Assembly: GCA_041656115.1 (NCBI GenBank) | Contig: JBBAED010000003.1 | Location: forward strand, 62,001-126,000 | Direction: 5' to 3' | DNA: 64,000 bases | Source of the DNA: Dehalococcoidales bacterium | Lineage (GTDB): Bacteria > Chloroflexota > Dehalococcoidia > Dehalococcoidales > UBA5627 | Shown here: one piece after another, positions 25,807 through 35,027 of the stretch | How the letters are laid out: every line of letters starts with the position of its first letter | Numbering within the stretch: the first letter of the stretch is position 1 | Translations under genes and position numbers: made by a program | Notes under the pieces: generated by a model | What the model was told of the DNA's origin: nothing | Seen by the model: the letters and a program-made list of their open reading frames with translations, nothing else | Database searches by the model: none

Positions 25807-27214
25807 TATTGCATTGCCCAAAGGGCGTTTATTAAATAACACCGCGGCAATGTTGGAAAATGCCGGTTGGAAGTTGGACGGATACAATGATAAATTAAGG
25901 TATTATCGTTTAAAATCCGAAAAATTCCCGGATATTAAAATTAAGGTTTTACAGGAAAAAGACATTCCCATCCAGATTGCGGTCGGTAATTACGACCTCG
26001 GTATTTGCGGATTGGATTGGACCGAAGAACTGCTTGTTAAATATCCCAACAGCTCGGTGATTAAAATTGCCGATTTAGGATACGGAGACGGGGCTTTGTT
26101 TGCCGCGGCTCTCCCCGGTGATTTAATCGATATTGAAAAGCTGGCATCCAGAGAAACAATCACTCGCATTGCCGGTGAGTACCCCAACCTTGCCGAAACA
26201 TTGGCGGGGAAATTGCACCTTAAACGGTTTAGTATTTATCCGCTGTGGGGCGGGGCGGAGGTCTATCCGCCTGAAGATGCCGAGCTGGTATTACTGCCGC
26301 GTAAATCCGAAAAAGAAATATTGGATGCCGGCCTTATGCCAATACTCAAAGTTGTTGATTTTAAGGCCTATCTTATTGCCAACAGCAACAGTTTGAAGAA
26401 CAAGGATATGGCTGAGGTTCTCTCCTCGATAACCGCTTTAATTCAATCCGGTGGAGAGGCTCCCAAAACATTCAGTATTATTAAAACAACGGAAAAACCC
26501 GTCACTAAGTCTTTTACAAAAGTAGATGATGATATGGTCAGGCTTGCCTTACCGGACGGACATCAACAAGTTCACGTTTGCAAGATATTGGATAAAATGG
26601 GGATTAAAATCGATGATTACCCCTCGCAAACGGGGAATCGCCGTCCGACAAGTAACCTTGACGGCTATTTTATAAAAGTCATCAGACCTCAGGATATGCC
26701 CTTGCAAATTGCCAACGGCAATATCGACTTGGCGATTACCGGCAGGGATTGGTTGATTGACCATAAATATCAATTCCCCAACAGCCCGATTCACGAACTG
26801 GTGGACTTGAAGTACGGCTGGGTCAAGATTGTAGCCGTTATAGACGGAAACTTGCCTTTTGAAGATATCGAATCGTGGTGGCAATACTGTAAAGAACAGC
26901 AAATCACATGCCGTGTTGCCACGGAATATATTAATATTGCCGATCGTTACGTTCGTGAAAAGCGAATCGATAAATATCGAATTATACCGACATGGGGAGC
27001 AACCGAAGGTTTTATTCCCGAAGATGCCGATATCCTGATTGAAAATACCGAAACCGGCGGAACAATTGCGCGTCATAACCTTAAAATTATTGACAAACTG
27101 TTTGAATCCACCGCTTGTTTAATCGGCTCTACGCGAGAGGTTGAAAACCCCCAAAAGAAAGCAAGGATGGAGTATTTAATTAGCGCGTTAAAGAACGCGA
27201 TGGAGATGCCTTAA
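25796..27214 (+). CDS. hisG: ATP phosphoribosyltransferase with two tandem HisG domains
   Basis: At 472 residues this is twice the length of a short HisG. Residues 1-215 and about 247-472 are both HisG catalytic domains: each has an ALP start, the (D)IP(I/L)QIAxGNxDLxIxGxDW block and a P(E)DA(E/D)xxL stretch. The halves have lost different motifs. The first keeps PKGRL (8-12) but its PRPP loop (159-175) lacks TGxT; the second keeps ENTETGGT (416-423) but has PDGHQ in place of KGRL. It should catalyse the first step of histidine synthesis with HisZ. The fusion could create a pseudo-heterodimer. Single open frame with no stop between halves. Confidence 0.85.
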   Translation: MSLNIALPKGRLLNNTAAMLENAGWKLDGYNDKLRYYRLKSEKFPDIKIKVLQEKDIPIQIAVGNYDLGICGLDWTEELLVKYPNSSVIKIADLGYGDGALFAAALPGDLIDIEKLASRETITRIAGEYPNLAETLAGKLHLKRFSIYPLWGGAEVYPPEDAELVLLPRKSEKEILDAGLMPILKVVDFKAYLIANSNSLKNKDMAEVLSSITALIQSGGEAPKTFSIIKTTEKPVTKSFTKVDDDMVRLALPDGHQQVHVCKILDKMGIKIDDYPSQTGNRRPTSNLDGYFIKVIRPQDMPLQIANGNIDLAITGRDWLIDHKYQFPNSPIHELVDLKYGWVKIVAVIDGNLPFEDIESWWQYCKEQQITCRVATEYINIADRYVREKRIDKYRIIPTWGATEGFIPEDADILIENTETGGTIARHNLKIIDKLFESTACLIGSTREVENPQKKARMEYLISALKNAMEMP

Positions 27215-27215
27215 A

Positions 27216-28538
27216 ATGGAAATCGTTGTCGGTTTTGAGAAAGCGAAAAAATTGCTTGAAAGAAATGTTGTATCAGGCGAGATTACCGTTTCACCGGCTT
27301 TTAAAAATAAACTGATTGAAATGTACGGAACGGGCGACCCCGAACAGGTTGTTAACCGAATAATCGGTGACGTACGCACAGGCGGCGATAAGGCAATTAT
27401 TGAATACACCGCCAAAATCGATAACATTAAGCTCGCAAAAATTGAAGTTTCCGAAGCTGAAATAAATGAGGCGCGTTACAAAATTGACCCTAAACTTTAT
27501 AAGGCTTTGGAGGTTGCCGCGCAGCAAGTCAGAGATTTTCATATTGCCCAGAGGGACGCACTGTTTGGCGGGATTGCCAATATGGGTAATGCAACCGTTG
27601 CCCGACCGCTTGAAAAGGTTGCGGTATATGCCCCGGGCGGTACGGCAAGCTACCCGTCTACGGTTTTAATGACTGCCATTCCGGCAAAGGTTGCGGGGGT
27701 AAAAGAAGTAATTTTAGCAACCCCGCCCGCTAAGGACGGTAAAATCCCTGCGGTTACTTTGGCGGCTGCCTATATTGCCAAGGTTGACCGTGTTTTTTGT
27801 ATGGGCGGGGCTCAAGCAATTGCTGCCCTTGCTTACGGCACAAAATCGGTTCCCGCCGTTGATAAAATATGCGGGCCCGGTAACATATTTGTAATGCTTG
27901 CCAAAAAACATGTTTACGGCACCGTTGATATTGATGGGCTTCAGGGCCCCAGCGAGGTTTTAATTATTGCTGATATTAAAGCCAAAGCAAAACTGCTTGC
28001 CGCCGAGGTTTTGGCACAAGCCGAGCACGATACCTTAGCTTCGTCAATACTGATAACCGATTCATTATCGCTTGCGACTGCAATTCAAAATGAGGTTGAA
28101 TTACAGCTCCAAGCCTTAAACAGGGGTAAAATCGCTTCGGAATCCTTAAAAACCAACGGTATGATTATTGTTGTTGACAATATGCAGGAAGCAATCGAAT
28201 TATCCAATCTCTATGCCCCCGAGCATCTTTGTTTGGATATGGTTGATGCGGAAGACTATCTTGATAAAATAACCAATGCCGGCTGTGTCTTTTACGGCTA
28301 TGCCCCGACTGTTGCGATGGGTGATTATGTTGTCGGACCGAGCCATGCCTTACCGACCGGCGGTACGGCGCGTTTTTCATCGCCGCTTAATATTTCGGAT
28401 TTTATAAAATATACCAACAGGGTCAAAATTACCCGTAATAATTTAAAAAAATACGGTCCAGTTGCGATGACTATTGCCGAAGCGGAAGGGCTAACGGCAC
28501 ATTCAAAAACGATTGAAATGCGTTTAGCGGATAACTAA
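27216..28538 (+). CDS. hisD: Histidinol dehydrogenase
   Basis: 440 residues, zinc and NAD dependent, oxidises histidinol to histidine in two steps. Family landmarks are PGGTASYPSTVLM, GGAQAIAALAYGT, KICGPGNIFV, AEHDTLASSIL and GPSHALPTGGTARF. Length is normal. The ATG follows the hisG stop by a single base, so the two are translationally coupled. Confidence 0.97.
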   Translation: MEIVVGFEKAKKLLERNVVSGEITVSPAFKNKLIEMYGTGDPEQVVNRIIGDVRTGGDKAIIEYTAKIDNIKLAKIEVSEAEINEARYKIDPKLYKALEVAAQQVRDFHIAQRDALFGGIANMGNATVARPLEKVAVYAPGGTASYPSTVLMTAIPAKVAGVKEVILATPPAKDGKIPAVTLAAAYIAKVDRVFCMGGAQAIAALAYGTKSVPAVDKICGPGNIFVMLAKKHVYGTVDIDGLQGPSEVLIIADIKAKAKLLAAEVLAQAEHDTLASSILITDSLSLATAIQNEVELQLQALNRGKIASESLKTNGMIIVVDNMQEAIELSNLYAPEHLCLDMVDAEDYLDKITNAGCVFYGYAPTVAMGDYVVGPSHALPTGGTARFSSPLNISDFIKYTNRVKITRNNLKKYGPVAMTIAEAEGLTAHSKTIEMRLADN

Positions 28539-28556
28539 TAGAAAAGAGGAACTTCA

Positions 28557-29657
28557 ATGCAAGAAGAGGGAATTGAGAAGTTTGTAATGCCCGAGTTAAG
28601 GGTTTTTGGAGGCTATGCCGCCAGTAAAGCCCCCGAAACGTTAAAGGGTAAAACAGCCGTTCCGGTTGATCAAATAATTAAACTGGACGCCAACGAAAAC
28701 CCTTACGGTTGCTCACCCAAGGTTTTGGAAGCGATAGCGAACTTTTCCAAGATTCAAATCTACCCCGATTCCGGACAGCAGGAATTAAGGCGATATTTGC
28801 AGGATTACACCGGCGTGCATATGGATCATATCGTTGCCAGTGCCGGAAGTGACCAGCTTATTGATTTGTTGATGCGCTTATTTGTTTCAAAAGGCGATGA
28901 AGTTATTAATTGTGTTCCGACTTTTGCAATGTTCCAGTTCTTTATCAACCTGGTTGGCGGGACCGCGGTTAATGTTATGAGGGACGAAAATTTTATGGTT
29001 GATGTTAACGCCCTCAAAAAAGCGGTAACCCCCAAAACTAAAATGATTCTTCTGGCAACCCCCAATAACCCCACCGGCACCATTATGCCGCGAGAGGATA
29101 TCCTTGAGGTATTGGATATCGGGTTACCGACGCTTGTTGATGAAGCCTATTTTGAATTTACCGGTGAAACTATGGCACCGCTGGTCGGAAAATACAAAAA
29201 CCTGATGGTTCTAAGAACTTTCAGTAAGTGGGCGGGCCTTGCCGGTTTAAGAATCGGTTACGGAATGTTCCCCCTTCAGATTGCAGACTATTTAATGCGT
29301 ATTAAAGAGCCTTATTCGGTAAACGTTCTTGCTCAGCTGGCGGCTATCGAATCGGTTAAAGATAAAGATTATATGCTTGAGAAGGTTGAAATTATTTCTT
29401 CCGAACGGGATAAACTCTTTGGATTATTGGAAGAGACCGGTTGGTTAAAACCGTACCCGTCGAAAGCTAATTTTATCCTTTGTGAGGTATTAAAAGGAAA
29501 GGCCAAAGATATCCAGCAACAACTTGAAGAGATGGGGATTCTGATTCGCTATTTCGATACCCCGCTGCTTAAAGATTGTTTAAGAACAAGTGTCGGGAAA
29601 CCGGAAGAAAACCGGGCGCTTATTGATGCCCTCAATAAAATAGGGGAGGAATTGTAA
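28557..29657 (+). CDS. hisC: Histidinol-phosphate aminotransferase
   Basis: 366-residue fold type I PLP enzyme making histidinol phosphate from imidazole acetol phosphate. Seen are LDANENPYGCSP, the ATPNNPTGTI loop, DEAYFEF and the PLP-lysine motif RTFSKWAGLAGLRIGYG. ATG after AAGAGG, 18 bases after hisD. Confidence 0.95.
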   Translation: MQEEGIEKFVMPELRVFGGYAASKAPETLKGKTAVPVDQIIKLDANENPYGCSPKVLEAIANFSKIQIYPDSGQQELRRYLQDYTGVHMDHIVASAGSDQLIDLLMRLFVSKGDEVINCVPTFAMFQFFINLVGGTAVNVMRDENFMVDVNALKKAVTPKTKMILLATPNNPTGTIMPREDILEVLDIGLPTLVDEAYFEFTGETMAPLVGKYKNLMVLRTFSKWAGLAGLRIGYGMFPLQIADYLMRIKEPYSVNVLAQLAAIESVKDKDYMLEKVEIISSERDKLFGLLEETGWLKPYPSKANFILCEVLKGKAKDIQQQLEEMGILIRYFDTPLLKDCLRTSVGKPEENRALIDALNKIGEEL

Positions 29658-29661
29658 GCCA

Positions 29662-30240
29662 ATGAGAACTGCCGTTATTAAAAGAGATACCAAAGAAACC
29701 AATATCAATCTTGAGATTAACTTGGATGGGTGCGGTGATTACGAAATCTGCACGGGTAACCGCATTTTTGATCACTTATTATCCCAGCTTTCAAAGCACA
29801 GCCTAGTTGACATAACTATCTCGGCAACCGGTGATGATGTCCATCACTTGGTTGAAGATATAGGCATTGCTTTAGGGACCGCCTTAGCGGACGCTTTGGG
29901 AGAAAAGCGCGGGATTACCCGCATGGCCGATGTCACTGTTCCAATGGATGAAGCGCTCTCGTTTGTTGCCCTTGATTTGAGCGGCAGGGGATATTCAGTA
30001 ATTGATATGCAGTTTAACGACAACGATATGTTTGGATTCCCAACGGATTTAGTGCGTCATTTCTTGGAGGCTTTCGCAATTGAAGCCAGAATGAATTTGC
30101 ATGCGCGCGTTATTTACGGCACCAATGACCACCATAAGGCGGAGTCAATCTTTAAGGCACTCGGCAAGGCCCTTGGGTACGCTGTTAGAATCGACCCTCG
30201 GATGGCAGATGAGTTACCGAGTACTAAAGGTAAGCTCTAG
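29662..30240 (+). CDS. hisB: Imidazoleglycerol-phosphate dehydratase
   Basis: 192 residues, monofunctional IGPD without the phosphatase domain. The manganese-binding motifs FDHLLSQLSKHS, HHLVEDIGIALG, HFLEAFA and DHHKAESIFKALG are complete. Last gene of this his cluster; hisH, hisA, hisF, hisI and hisE are not in the window. Confidence 0.97.
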   Translation: MRTAVIKRDTKETNINLEINLDGCGDYEICTGNRIFDHLLSQLSKHSLVDITISATGDDVHHLVEDIGIALGTALADALGEKRGITRMADVTVPMDEALSFVALDLSGRGYSVIDMQFNDNDMFGFPTDLVRHFLEAFAIEARMNLHARVIYGTNDHHKAESIFKALGKALGYAVRIDPRMADELPSTKGKL

Positions 30241-30568
30241 TTAGATTACCTTTAAAATTGCAAATTAGGCTAGACAGTTAGTTTATTTATTGTCTTTGTG
30301 TGCCTGTGCATTGACAGTTCTTATTGTTGAATCCAATCAAAGTTATAAGATGCGAATCCGTCATAATATATCTGATAGCCCATATCAGCAACCGAAATTG
30401 GGATTTGATAAGCTAAACTTCCGCATCAAAAAAGTTCATTTCATCCCAATACCGCGTTAAAAAATGTACTTTGCCGAATCAAAAAGCAAGCATTAAAAAA
30501 AGGGTTATCCTGAATTTACAAGATAACCCTTTTCTGTTTTACAAAGCATCGGTTATTTTACCGAAATT
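30241..30568. other. 328-base gap between hisB and purC
   Basis: No gene is supported here. It contains a perfect short inverted repeat, CTGATA-GCCCA-TATCAG (30371-30387), and a shared terminator at 30498-30533. On the minus strand a 35-codon open stretch (30321-30425) without a start codon encodes a plausible-looking end, YYDGFASYNFDWIQQ, that might be a decayed gene remnant. Confidence 0.4.
30498..30533. terminator. Bidirectional terminator between hisB and purC
   Basis: AAAAGGGTTATC (30498-30509) pairs perfectly with GATAACCCTTTT (30522-30533). T-rich sequence follows on the plus strand and a run of A (T on the minus strand) precedes it, so it can end both the his and the pur transcripts. 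Confidence 0.85.
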
Positions 30569-31489
30569 TTAGGCGTTAAAGTTTTTGCCCGTCAGTTTTT
30601 TGTAGGCCTCAATATAACGGCGGGCCGTCTTTGAGATTACGTCATCGGGGAGAACAGGCCCTGGGGGTTCTTTGTTCCAACCGGATTCATTTAACCAATC
30701 CCGAACAATTTGCTTATCAAAGCTATCCTGTGCTTGCCCGACCTTGTATTTATCCGCTTCCCAAAAACGGCTGGAATCGGGTGTCAGCATTTCATCGATA
30801 ACAATCAGTTTGCCGTTATCAATCCCAAATTCAAACTTGGTATCGGCAATAATAAAACCGCGCGTTTTGGCGTATTCGGCGGCGTTGTTGTAAATATTGA
30901 TGCTGGCCTCTTTTATTTCATGTGCCAGAGATTTGCCGACCATCTCTTCCATTTCCGACATTGTTATCGGTAAATCATGCCCTTCATCGGCTTTGGTGGT
31001 CGGGGTAAAAATGGGGGTATCAAATGCTTGGCTTTCAAGTAGCCCCGCAGGCATTTCAATCCCCGATACGGTTCCGCTTTTAGTGTACTCGCTCCAAGCC
31101 GAGCCGGAAATATAACCGCGCACAATACACTCTACCGCTAAACGGTCAGCCTTTTTAACCAGCATTGACCGCCCGTTAAGATAGGCGGGGAATTGAACCT
31201 TTTTATCTTCGGGTAAATAGTCATTAAGAATATTTGCGTCCTCAATAACGGCAACCACATGATTGCCGATTACATCTTTAGTTTTATCAAACCAAAATGC
31301 GGATATACGGTTTAAGACCTTGCCCTTATTGGGGATTCCGCAAGGAAGAACCACATCGAAAGCGGAAACCCGGTCGGTAACGACAATCAGTATGTAATCA
31401 CCCATATCATAGGTGTCGCGTACCTTGCCGCGAATAAACAACGGCAAAGGCAAATCTGTTTTTAATAATACTTCGGGTCCTGCGCTCAT
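30569..31489 (-). CDS. purC: SAICAR synthetase
   Basis: 306 residues; ligates aspartate to CAIR with ATP in purine synthesis. Motifs RGKVRDTYDMGD, VTDRVSAFDVVLP, RGYISGSAWSEY, TTKADEGHD and DEMLTPDSSRFW are all present. Its start overlaps the purB stop in an ATGA. Last gene of the pur operon. Confidence 0.97.
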   Translation of the reverse strand: MSAGPEVLLKTDLPLPLFIRGKVRDTYDMGDYILIVVTDRVSAFDVVLPCGIPNKGKVLNRISAFWFDKTKDVIGNHVVAVIEDANILNDYLPEDKKVQFPAYLNGRSMLVKKADRLAVECIVRGYISGSAWSEYTKSGTVSGIEMPAGLLESQAFDTPIFTPTTKADEGHDLPITMSEMEEMVGKSLAHEIKEASINIYNNAAEYAKTRGFIIADTKFEFGIDNGKLIVIDEMLTPDSSRFWEADKYKVGQAQDSFDKQIVRDWLNESGWNKEPPGPVLPDDVISKTARRYIEAYKKLTGKNFNA

Positions 31490-32841
31490 AACGCCCTTGG
31501 CCCCAATTGTTTAGGCTCCAAAGCCATATATTTCTTTTTCCATTTGGTATCGGTTAAACCCAATCTCTTAAATATCTCATCGACGTAGCGCAAGTAATAT
31601 TTGTAATCAAAGATATCATCCAATTCCTCAACAGGCAGTTTCTCTACCACCTCAACGTCGGCTTTTAACAATTTCAAGAAGTCTTTACTGCCTTTCCACG
31701 ATTTCATGGCATTACGCTGTACCATTTTATAGGCTTGTTGGCGGCTTAAACCCTTATCGATAAGCGCCAGCATCACCCTTTGCGAGTAAACAAGCCCTTT
31801 GGTTTTATTAAGATTCTTTTCCATTGCATCCGGATAAACCAAGAGCCCGTCCATAACATTGGTAAAGATATGGAGCATGTAATCCAATACCAGGCAGGCA
31901 TCCGGCATAATTACCCTTTCGGTCGAAGAGTGGCTGATATCTCTTTCATGCCAGAGGGCGATATTTTCCATAGAAGTAAGCGAATAACCTCTGATTAGCC
32001 TTGCCAATCCGCAAATTCGTTCACAAAGCTCCGGATTTCTTTTGTGCGGCATAGCGGACGAACCGGTTTGTCCTTCACTAAACGGCTCTTCAACTTCACG
32101 GGTATCGGTCTTTTGCAGTCCGCGAATTTCGGTTGCAAATTTTTCCAATGAACCGGCAATAATTGCCAGGGTGGTTACAAATTGAGCGTGCCTGTCGCGT
32201 TGCAGCACTTGATTGGATATTGAAGCGGGGCTTAACATTAACTTGGCGCAAGCCTTTTCTTCAACCTCGGGGGATAAAGTGGCATAAGTGCCGACGGCCC
32301 CCGATATTTTCCCTACGGCAATCATTTTGGTTGCTTCGGCCAACCTCTGTCGGTTGCGTTGCATCTCTTCAATCCATAAAGCCAGCTTCAATCCGAAAGA
32401 AGTTGGTTCGGCGTGAATACCATGGGTTCTGCCGATCATTACGGTATATTTATATTTAATTGCTTTTTCCACTAAAACGGAAAGCAGCCCTTTAATATCC
32501 TCGTTTAAGATTTCGGACGCCTCAACCAATTGCAGACTGAGTGCGGTATCCATTACATCCGAAGAAGTCATTCCCAAGTGAATAAATCTGGCCTCGGGAC
32601 CCAAACTCTCGGCAACCGAGCCGATAAAGGCGGTCATATCATGATGAGTTTCCACTAAAATTTCTTCCATGCGCTTCATGTTCAGGCGTGCCATTTTAAT
32701 TTTGGGAACGGCATTGCGGGGGATTTTCCCCAGCTCGGCCCACGATTCGCAAACTGCGATTTCAACATCAAGCCATTTGGTGAATTTATTCTCATCCGAC
32801 CACACCTTTTTCATTTGCGGACGGCTATAACGCTCGATCAT
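31486..32841 (-). CDS. purB: Adenylosuccinate lyase
   Basis: 451 residues, fumarase superfamily; acts twice in purine synthesis (SAICAR to AICAR and adenylosuccinate to AMP). Seen are GMTSSDVMDTA, GRTHGIHAEPTSFG and the signature GSSAMPHKRNPELCERI. It overlaps both purE (4 bases) and purC (4 bases). Confidence 0.97.
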   Translation of the reverse strand: MIERYSRPQMKKVWSDENKFTKWLDVEIAVCESWAELGKIPRNAVPKIKMARLNMKRMEEILVETHHDMTAFIGSVAESLGPEARFIHLGMTSSDVMDTALSLQLVEASEILNEDIKGLLSVLVEKAIKYKYTVMIGRTHGIHAEPTSFGLKLALWIEEMQRNRQRLAEATKMIAVGKISGAVGTYATLSPEVEEKACAKLMLSPASISNQVLQRDRHAQFVTTLAIIAGSLEKFATEIRGLQKTDTREVEEPFSEGQTGSSAMPHKRNPELCERICGLARLIRGYSLTSMENIALWHERDISHSSTERVIMPDACLVLDYMLHIFTNVMDGLLVYPDAMEKNLNKTKGLVYSQRVMLALIDKGLSRQQAYKMVQRNAMKSWKGSKDFLKLLKADVEVVEKLPVEELDDIFDYKYYLRYVDEIFKRLGLTDTKWKKKYMALEPKQLGPRAL

Positions 32842-33314
32842 TTAGACTCCTCCTCTTTGTCTTTGGCAAGCTCTTTTCGGTAATCCTCATAGCTTTTGCG
32901 TATATTTTCATATTTTAATCCTAAAATTTGGGCAGCAAGAAAGGCGGCGTTTTTGGCGCCCGCTTTGCCAATAGCAACGGTTGCAACCGGAATCCCCCCG
33001 GGCATTTGAACAATGGAATAGAGCGAATCAACCCCTTTTAAATCACTGCCGGCAACCGGCACTCCGATTACCGGAAGGGTTGTCCAGCTTGCAATTACGC
33101 CCGGTAAATGGGCTGCCCCACCGGCGGCGGCGATAATAACTTCAAAGCCGTTTTCTCTTGCCGATAACCCGAACTGTCTAACCTTTTCCGGCTTGCGATG
33201 AGCCGACATAACTTTAACCTCGTAATCGATACCCAGCATCTGTAAGGCATCGATTGCCGGTTGAACGGTTTCACTATCTGATTCGGAACCCATTACAATA
33301 GCAACTTTTGGCAT
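32838..33314 (-). CDS. purE: N5-carboxyaminoimidazole ribonucleotide mutase
   Basis: 158 residues with the class I PurE motifs VMGSESDSETV, MSAHRKPEKV, AAAGGAAHLPGVIA and the GVDSLYSIVQMPGG loop. ATG 33314 is preferred over GTG 33317 because AGGAG is five bases upstream. purK is not adjacent; the form fits a class I mutase but a class II CO2-using type cannot be fully ruled out by eye. Confidence 0.95.
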   Translation of the reverse strand: MPKVAIVMGSESDSETVQPAIDALQMLGIDYEVKVMSAHRKPEKVRQFGLSARENGFEVIIAAAGGAAHLPGVIASWTTLPVIGVPVAGSDLKGVDSLYSIVQMPGGIPVATVAIGKAGAKNAAFLAAQILGLKYENIRKSYEDYRKELAKDKEEESK

Positions 33315-33326
33315 CACAACTCCTAT

Positions 33327-34601
33327 TTAGAAATCGCTTTCATTATCCGAGAGGGCGATATCGCGCCTATAATGGCATCCCTCGAAATGAATTCTTGAAA
33401 CATTATTATAAACTTTTTGCCGTGCTTCCGCGAGGTTTTTACCCAACCCCACCACGGTTAAAACCCTGCCGCCGTCGGTTAAGATATTGCCGCAAGAGTC
33501 AGCCCTGGTTCCGGCATGAAAGACCATTATATCACTATCGACGTCGGAGAGTCCGCTAATCGGTAAACCCTTGGGGTAATTTCCGGGATACCCCGCCGAA
33601 GTCATTACAACGCCGACACAGGCGTCTTCCGTCCATTCCATTTCAATTTCGCTTAGCCTGTTTTCGGCAACGGCAAGCATTATTTCAAAAAGGTCTGATT
33701 TTAGGCGCGGTAAGATTACCTGCGTTTCGGGGTCTCCGAAACGGGCATTAAACTCCATCACTTTCGGTCCTTCTTCCGTAATCATTAAACCGCCGTATAA
33801 TACCCCGTGGTAGGGGGTGCCTTCGGTAATCATGGCCCGGATAGTGGGCTCCATAATCCTCTCAGAGACCTCTTTTGACAATTCGGGGGTTAAAAAGAAA
33901 GGGGGGCTGTAACAACCCATTCCGCCGGTATTCGGGCCCTTATTTCCATCAAAAACGGCCTTATGGTCACAGGCAAAAACCATTGGGAGGGAAGCGGAGG
34001 CATCGGCAAAATAAAAAGCGCTCATCTCCCTGCCAATCATTTTTTCTTCGATAACAACACTGTTACCGGCGTCACCGTGTATTTTTGAATCCATTATATC
34101 CGCAAGGGCCTGCAAGGCCTCTTCCCTCGTTTCGGCAACAACAACCCCTTTACCGGCCGCAAGCCCGTCGGCTTTAACAACAATCGGCATTGATATACTG
34201 TTAATATATTCTTGTGCTTCGGCGTAAGAAGAAAAGTTAACGCTTTTAGCGCAGGGGATGTTATATTTCTGGAGAAGATTTTTGGAAAAAACCTTACTGG
34301 CTTCGATTTGGGCAGCCGCTTTGTTAGGGCCGAAAACCTTAAGCCCTTTGGATTGAAAGGCATCGACAATTCCCGCCGCCAGCGGTCCCTCGGGGCCGAT
34401 AACGGTTAATCCGATATTATTTGCTAATGCAAACTCGACCAGCGCCGGAATATCGTTTGCCTTAATATCAATGTTTTTTGCAGCCAGTGCAGTCCCCGCA
34501 TTACCCGGGGCCGCAAATATCGCATCCACTTTTGGGCTTTGAGCAAGTTTCCAAACAAGGGTATGCTCCCGGCCGCCACTGCCAACAACAAGTACTTTCA
34601 G
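33327..34601 (-). CDS. purD: Phosphoribosylamine-glycine ligase with CTG start
   Basis: The 424-residue ATP-grasp enzyme makes GAR. The first ATG-type start in frame (34529) would remove the conserved N-terminus; reading upstream gives KVLVVGSGGREHTLVWKLAQ, the canonical PurD opening, beginning at CTG 34601. That CTG has GGAGGA seven bases upstream and overlaps the TGA of the preceding gene as CTGA, mimicking the ATGA overlaps elsewhere in this operon. No other start codon is available in frame near it. Other motifs: KADGLAAGKGVVVA, GPNTGGMGCYSP, MEFNARFGDPETQ. Confidence 0.93.
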   Translation of the reverse strand: MKVLVVGSGGREHTLVWKLAQSPKVDAIFAAPGNAGTALAAKNIDIKANDIPALVEFALANNIGLTVIGPEGPLAAGIVDAFQSKGLKVFGPNKAAAQIEASKVFSKNLLQKYNIPCAKSVNFSSYAEAQEYINSISMPIVVKADGLAAGKGVVVAETREEALQALADIMDSKIHGDAGNSVVIEEKMIGREMSAFYFADASASLPMVFACDHKAVFDGNKGPNTGGMGCYSPPFFLTPELSKEVSERIMEPTIRAMITEGTPYHGVLYGGLMITEEGPKVMEFNARFGDPETQVILPRLKSDLFEIMLAVAENRLSEIEMEWTEDACVGVVMTSAGYPGNYPKGLPISGLSDVDSDIMVFHAGTRADSCGNILTDGGRVLTVVGLGKNLAEARQKVYNNVSRIHFEGCHYRRDIALSDNESDF

Positions 34602-35011
34602 AGGATTCCTCCTTTATCGTAATCTAGTATCATTTTATCCATTTTTTTACTGAATGACGTTTTGAAACTTATCGCTAAATCAGTCCAAAAGACAGCCGCC
34701 GAAAAAGCAAATCGGCCCCTTTTTTGTTCGAATTTCAAGCGATTTTTAGCCGATTTAATACAGGCATCCAGCGTTAATTTAAAATCTTTTTGTAATAGTC
34801 GGAGTTTACTGTATTCGGGCTTGGGCAGTTTTTTTACGGTCGCTAAAATCGGTGGCAGAGCGACCAAAACGTTTGCCAGCCCGTCTAAATCGGTAGGAAA
34901 TCCGTCGGGGCCTATATTTGTAAAGGGAACCGTAATTTCTTCGGCTTGCCTATACAAAGGCACAACCGCCGTGAGCCAGGTTATAGTATCCTGCTTTTCT
35001 GTATTTTTCAT
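34598..35011 (-). CDS. Unknown 137-residue protein upstream of purD
   Basis: I do not recognise this family. The protein is probably all-helical and soluble, with a basic central part (SKLRLLQKDFKLTLDACIKSAKNRLKFE) and no signal peptide or metal motif. It lies 16 bases after the membrane protein gene and its TGA overlaps the purD CTG start, so the translation of purD is likely coupled to it. Confidence 0.65.
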   Translation of the reverse strand: MKNTEKQDTITWLTAVVPLYRQAEEITVPFTNIGPDGFPTDLDGLANVLVALPPILATVKKLPKPEYSKLRLLQKDFKLTLDACIKSAKNRLKFEQKRGRFAFSAAVFWTDLAISFKTSFSKKMDKMILDYDKGGIL

Positions 35012-35027
35012 TGCATCTTCCGGCTAA

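Noticed and set aside
30321..30425. 35-codon minus-strand open stretch ending YNFDWIQQ
   Set aside because: No start codon or ribosome site and no recognisable homology; at most a decayed remnant.
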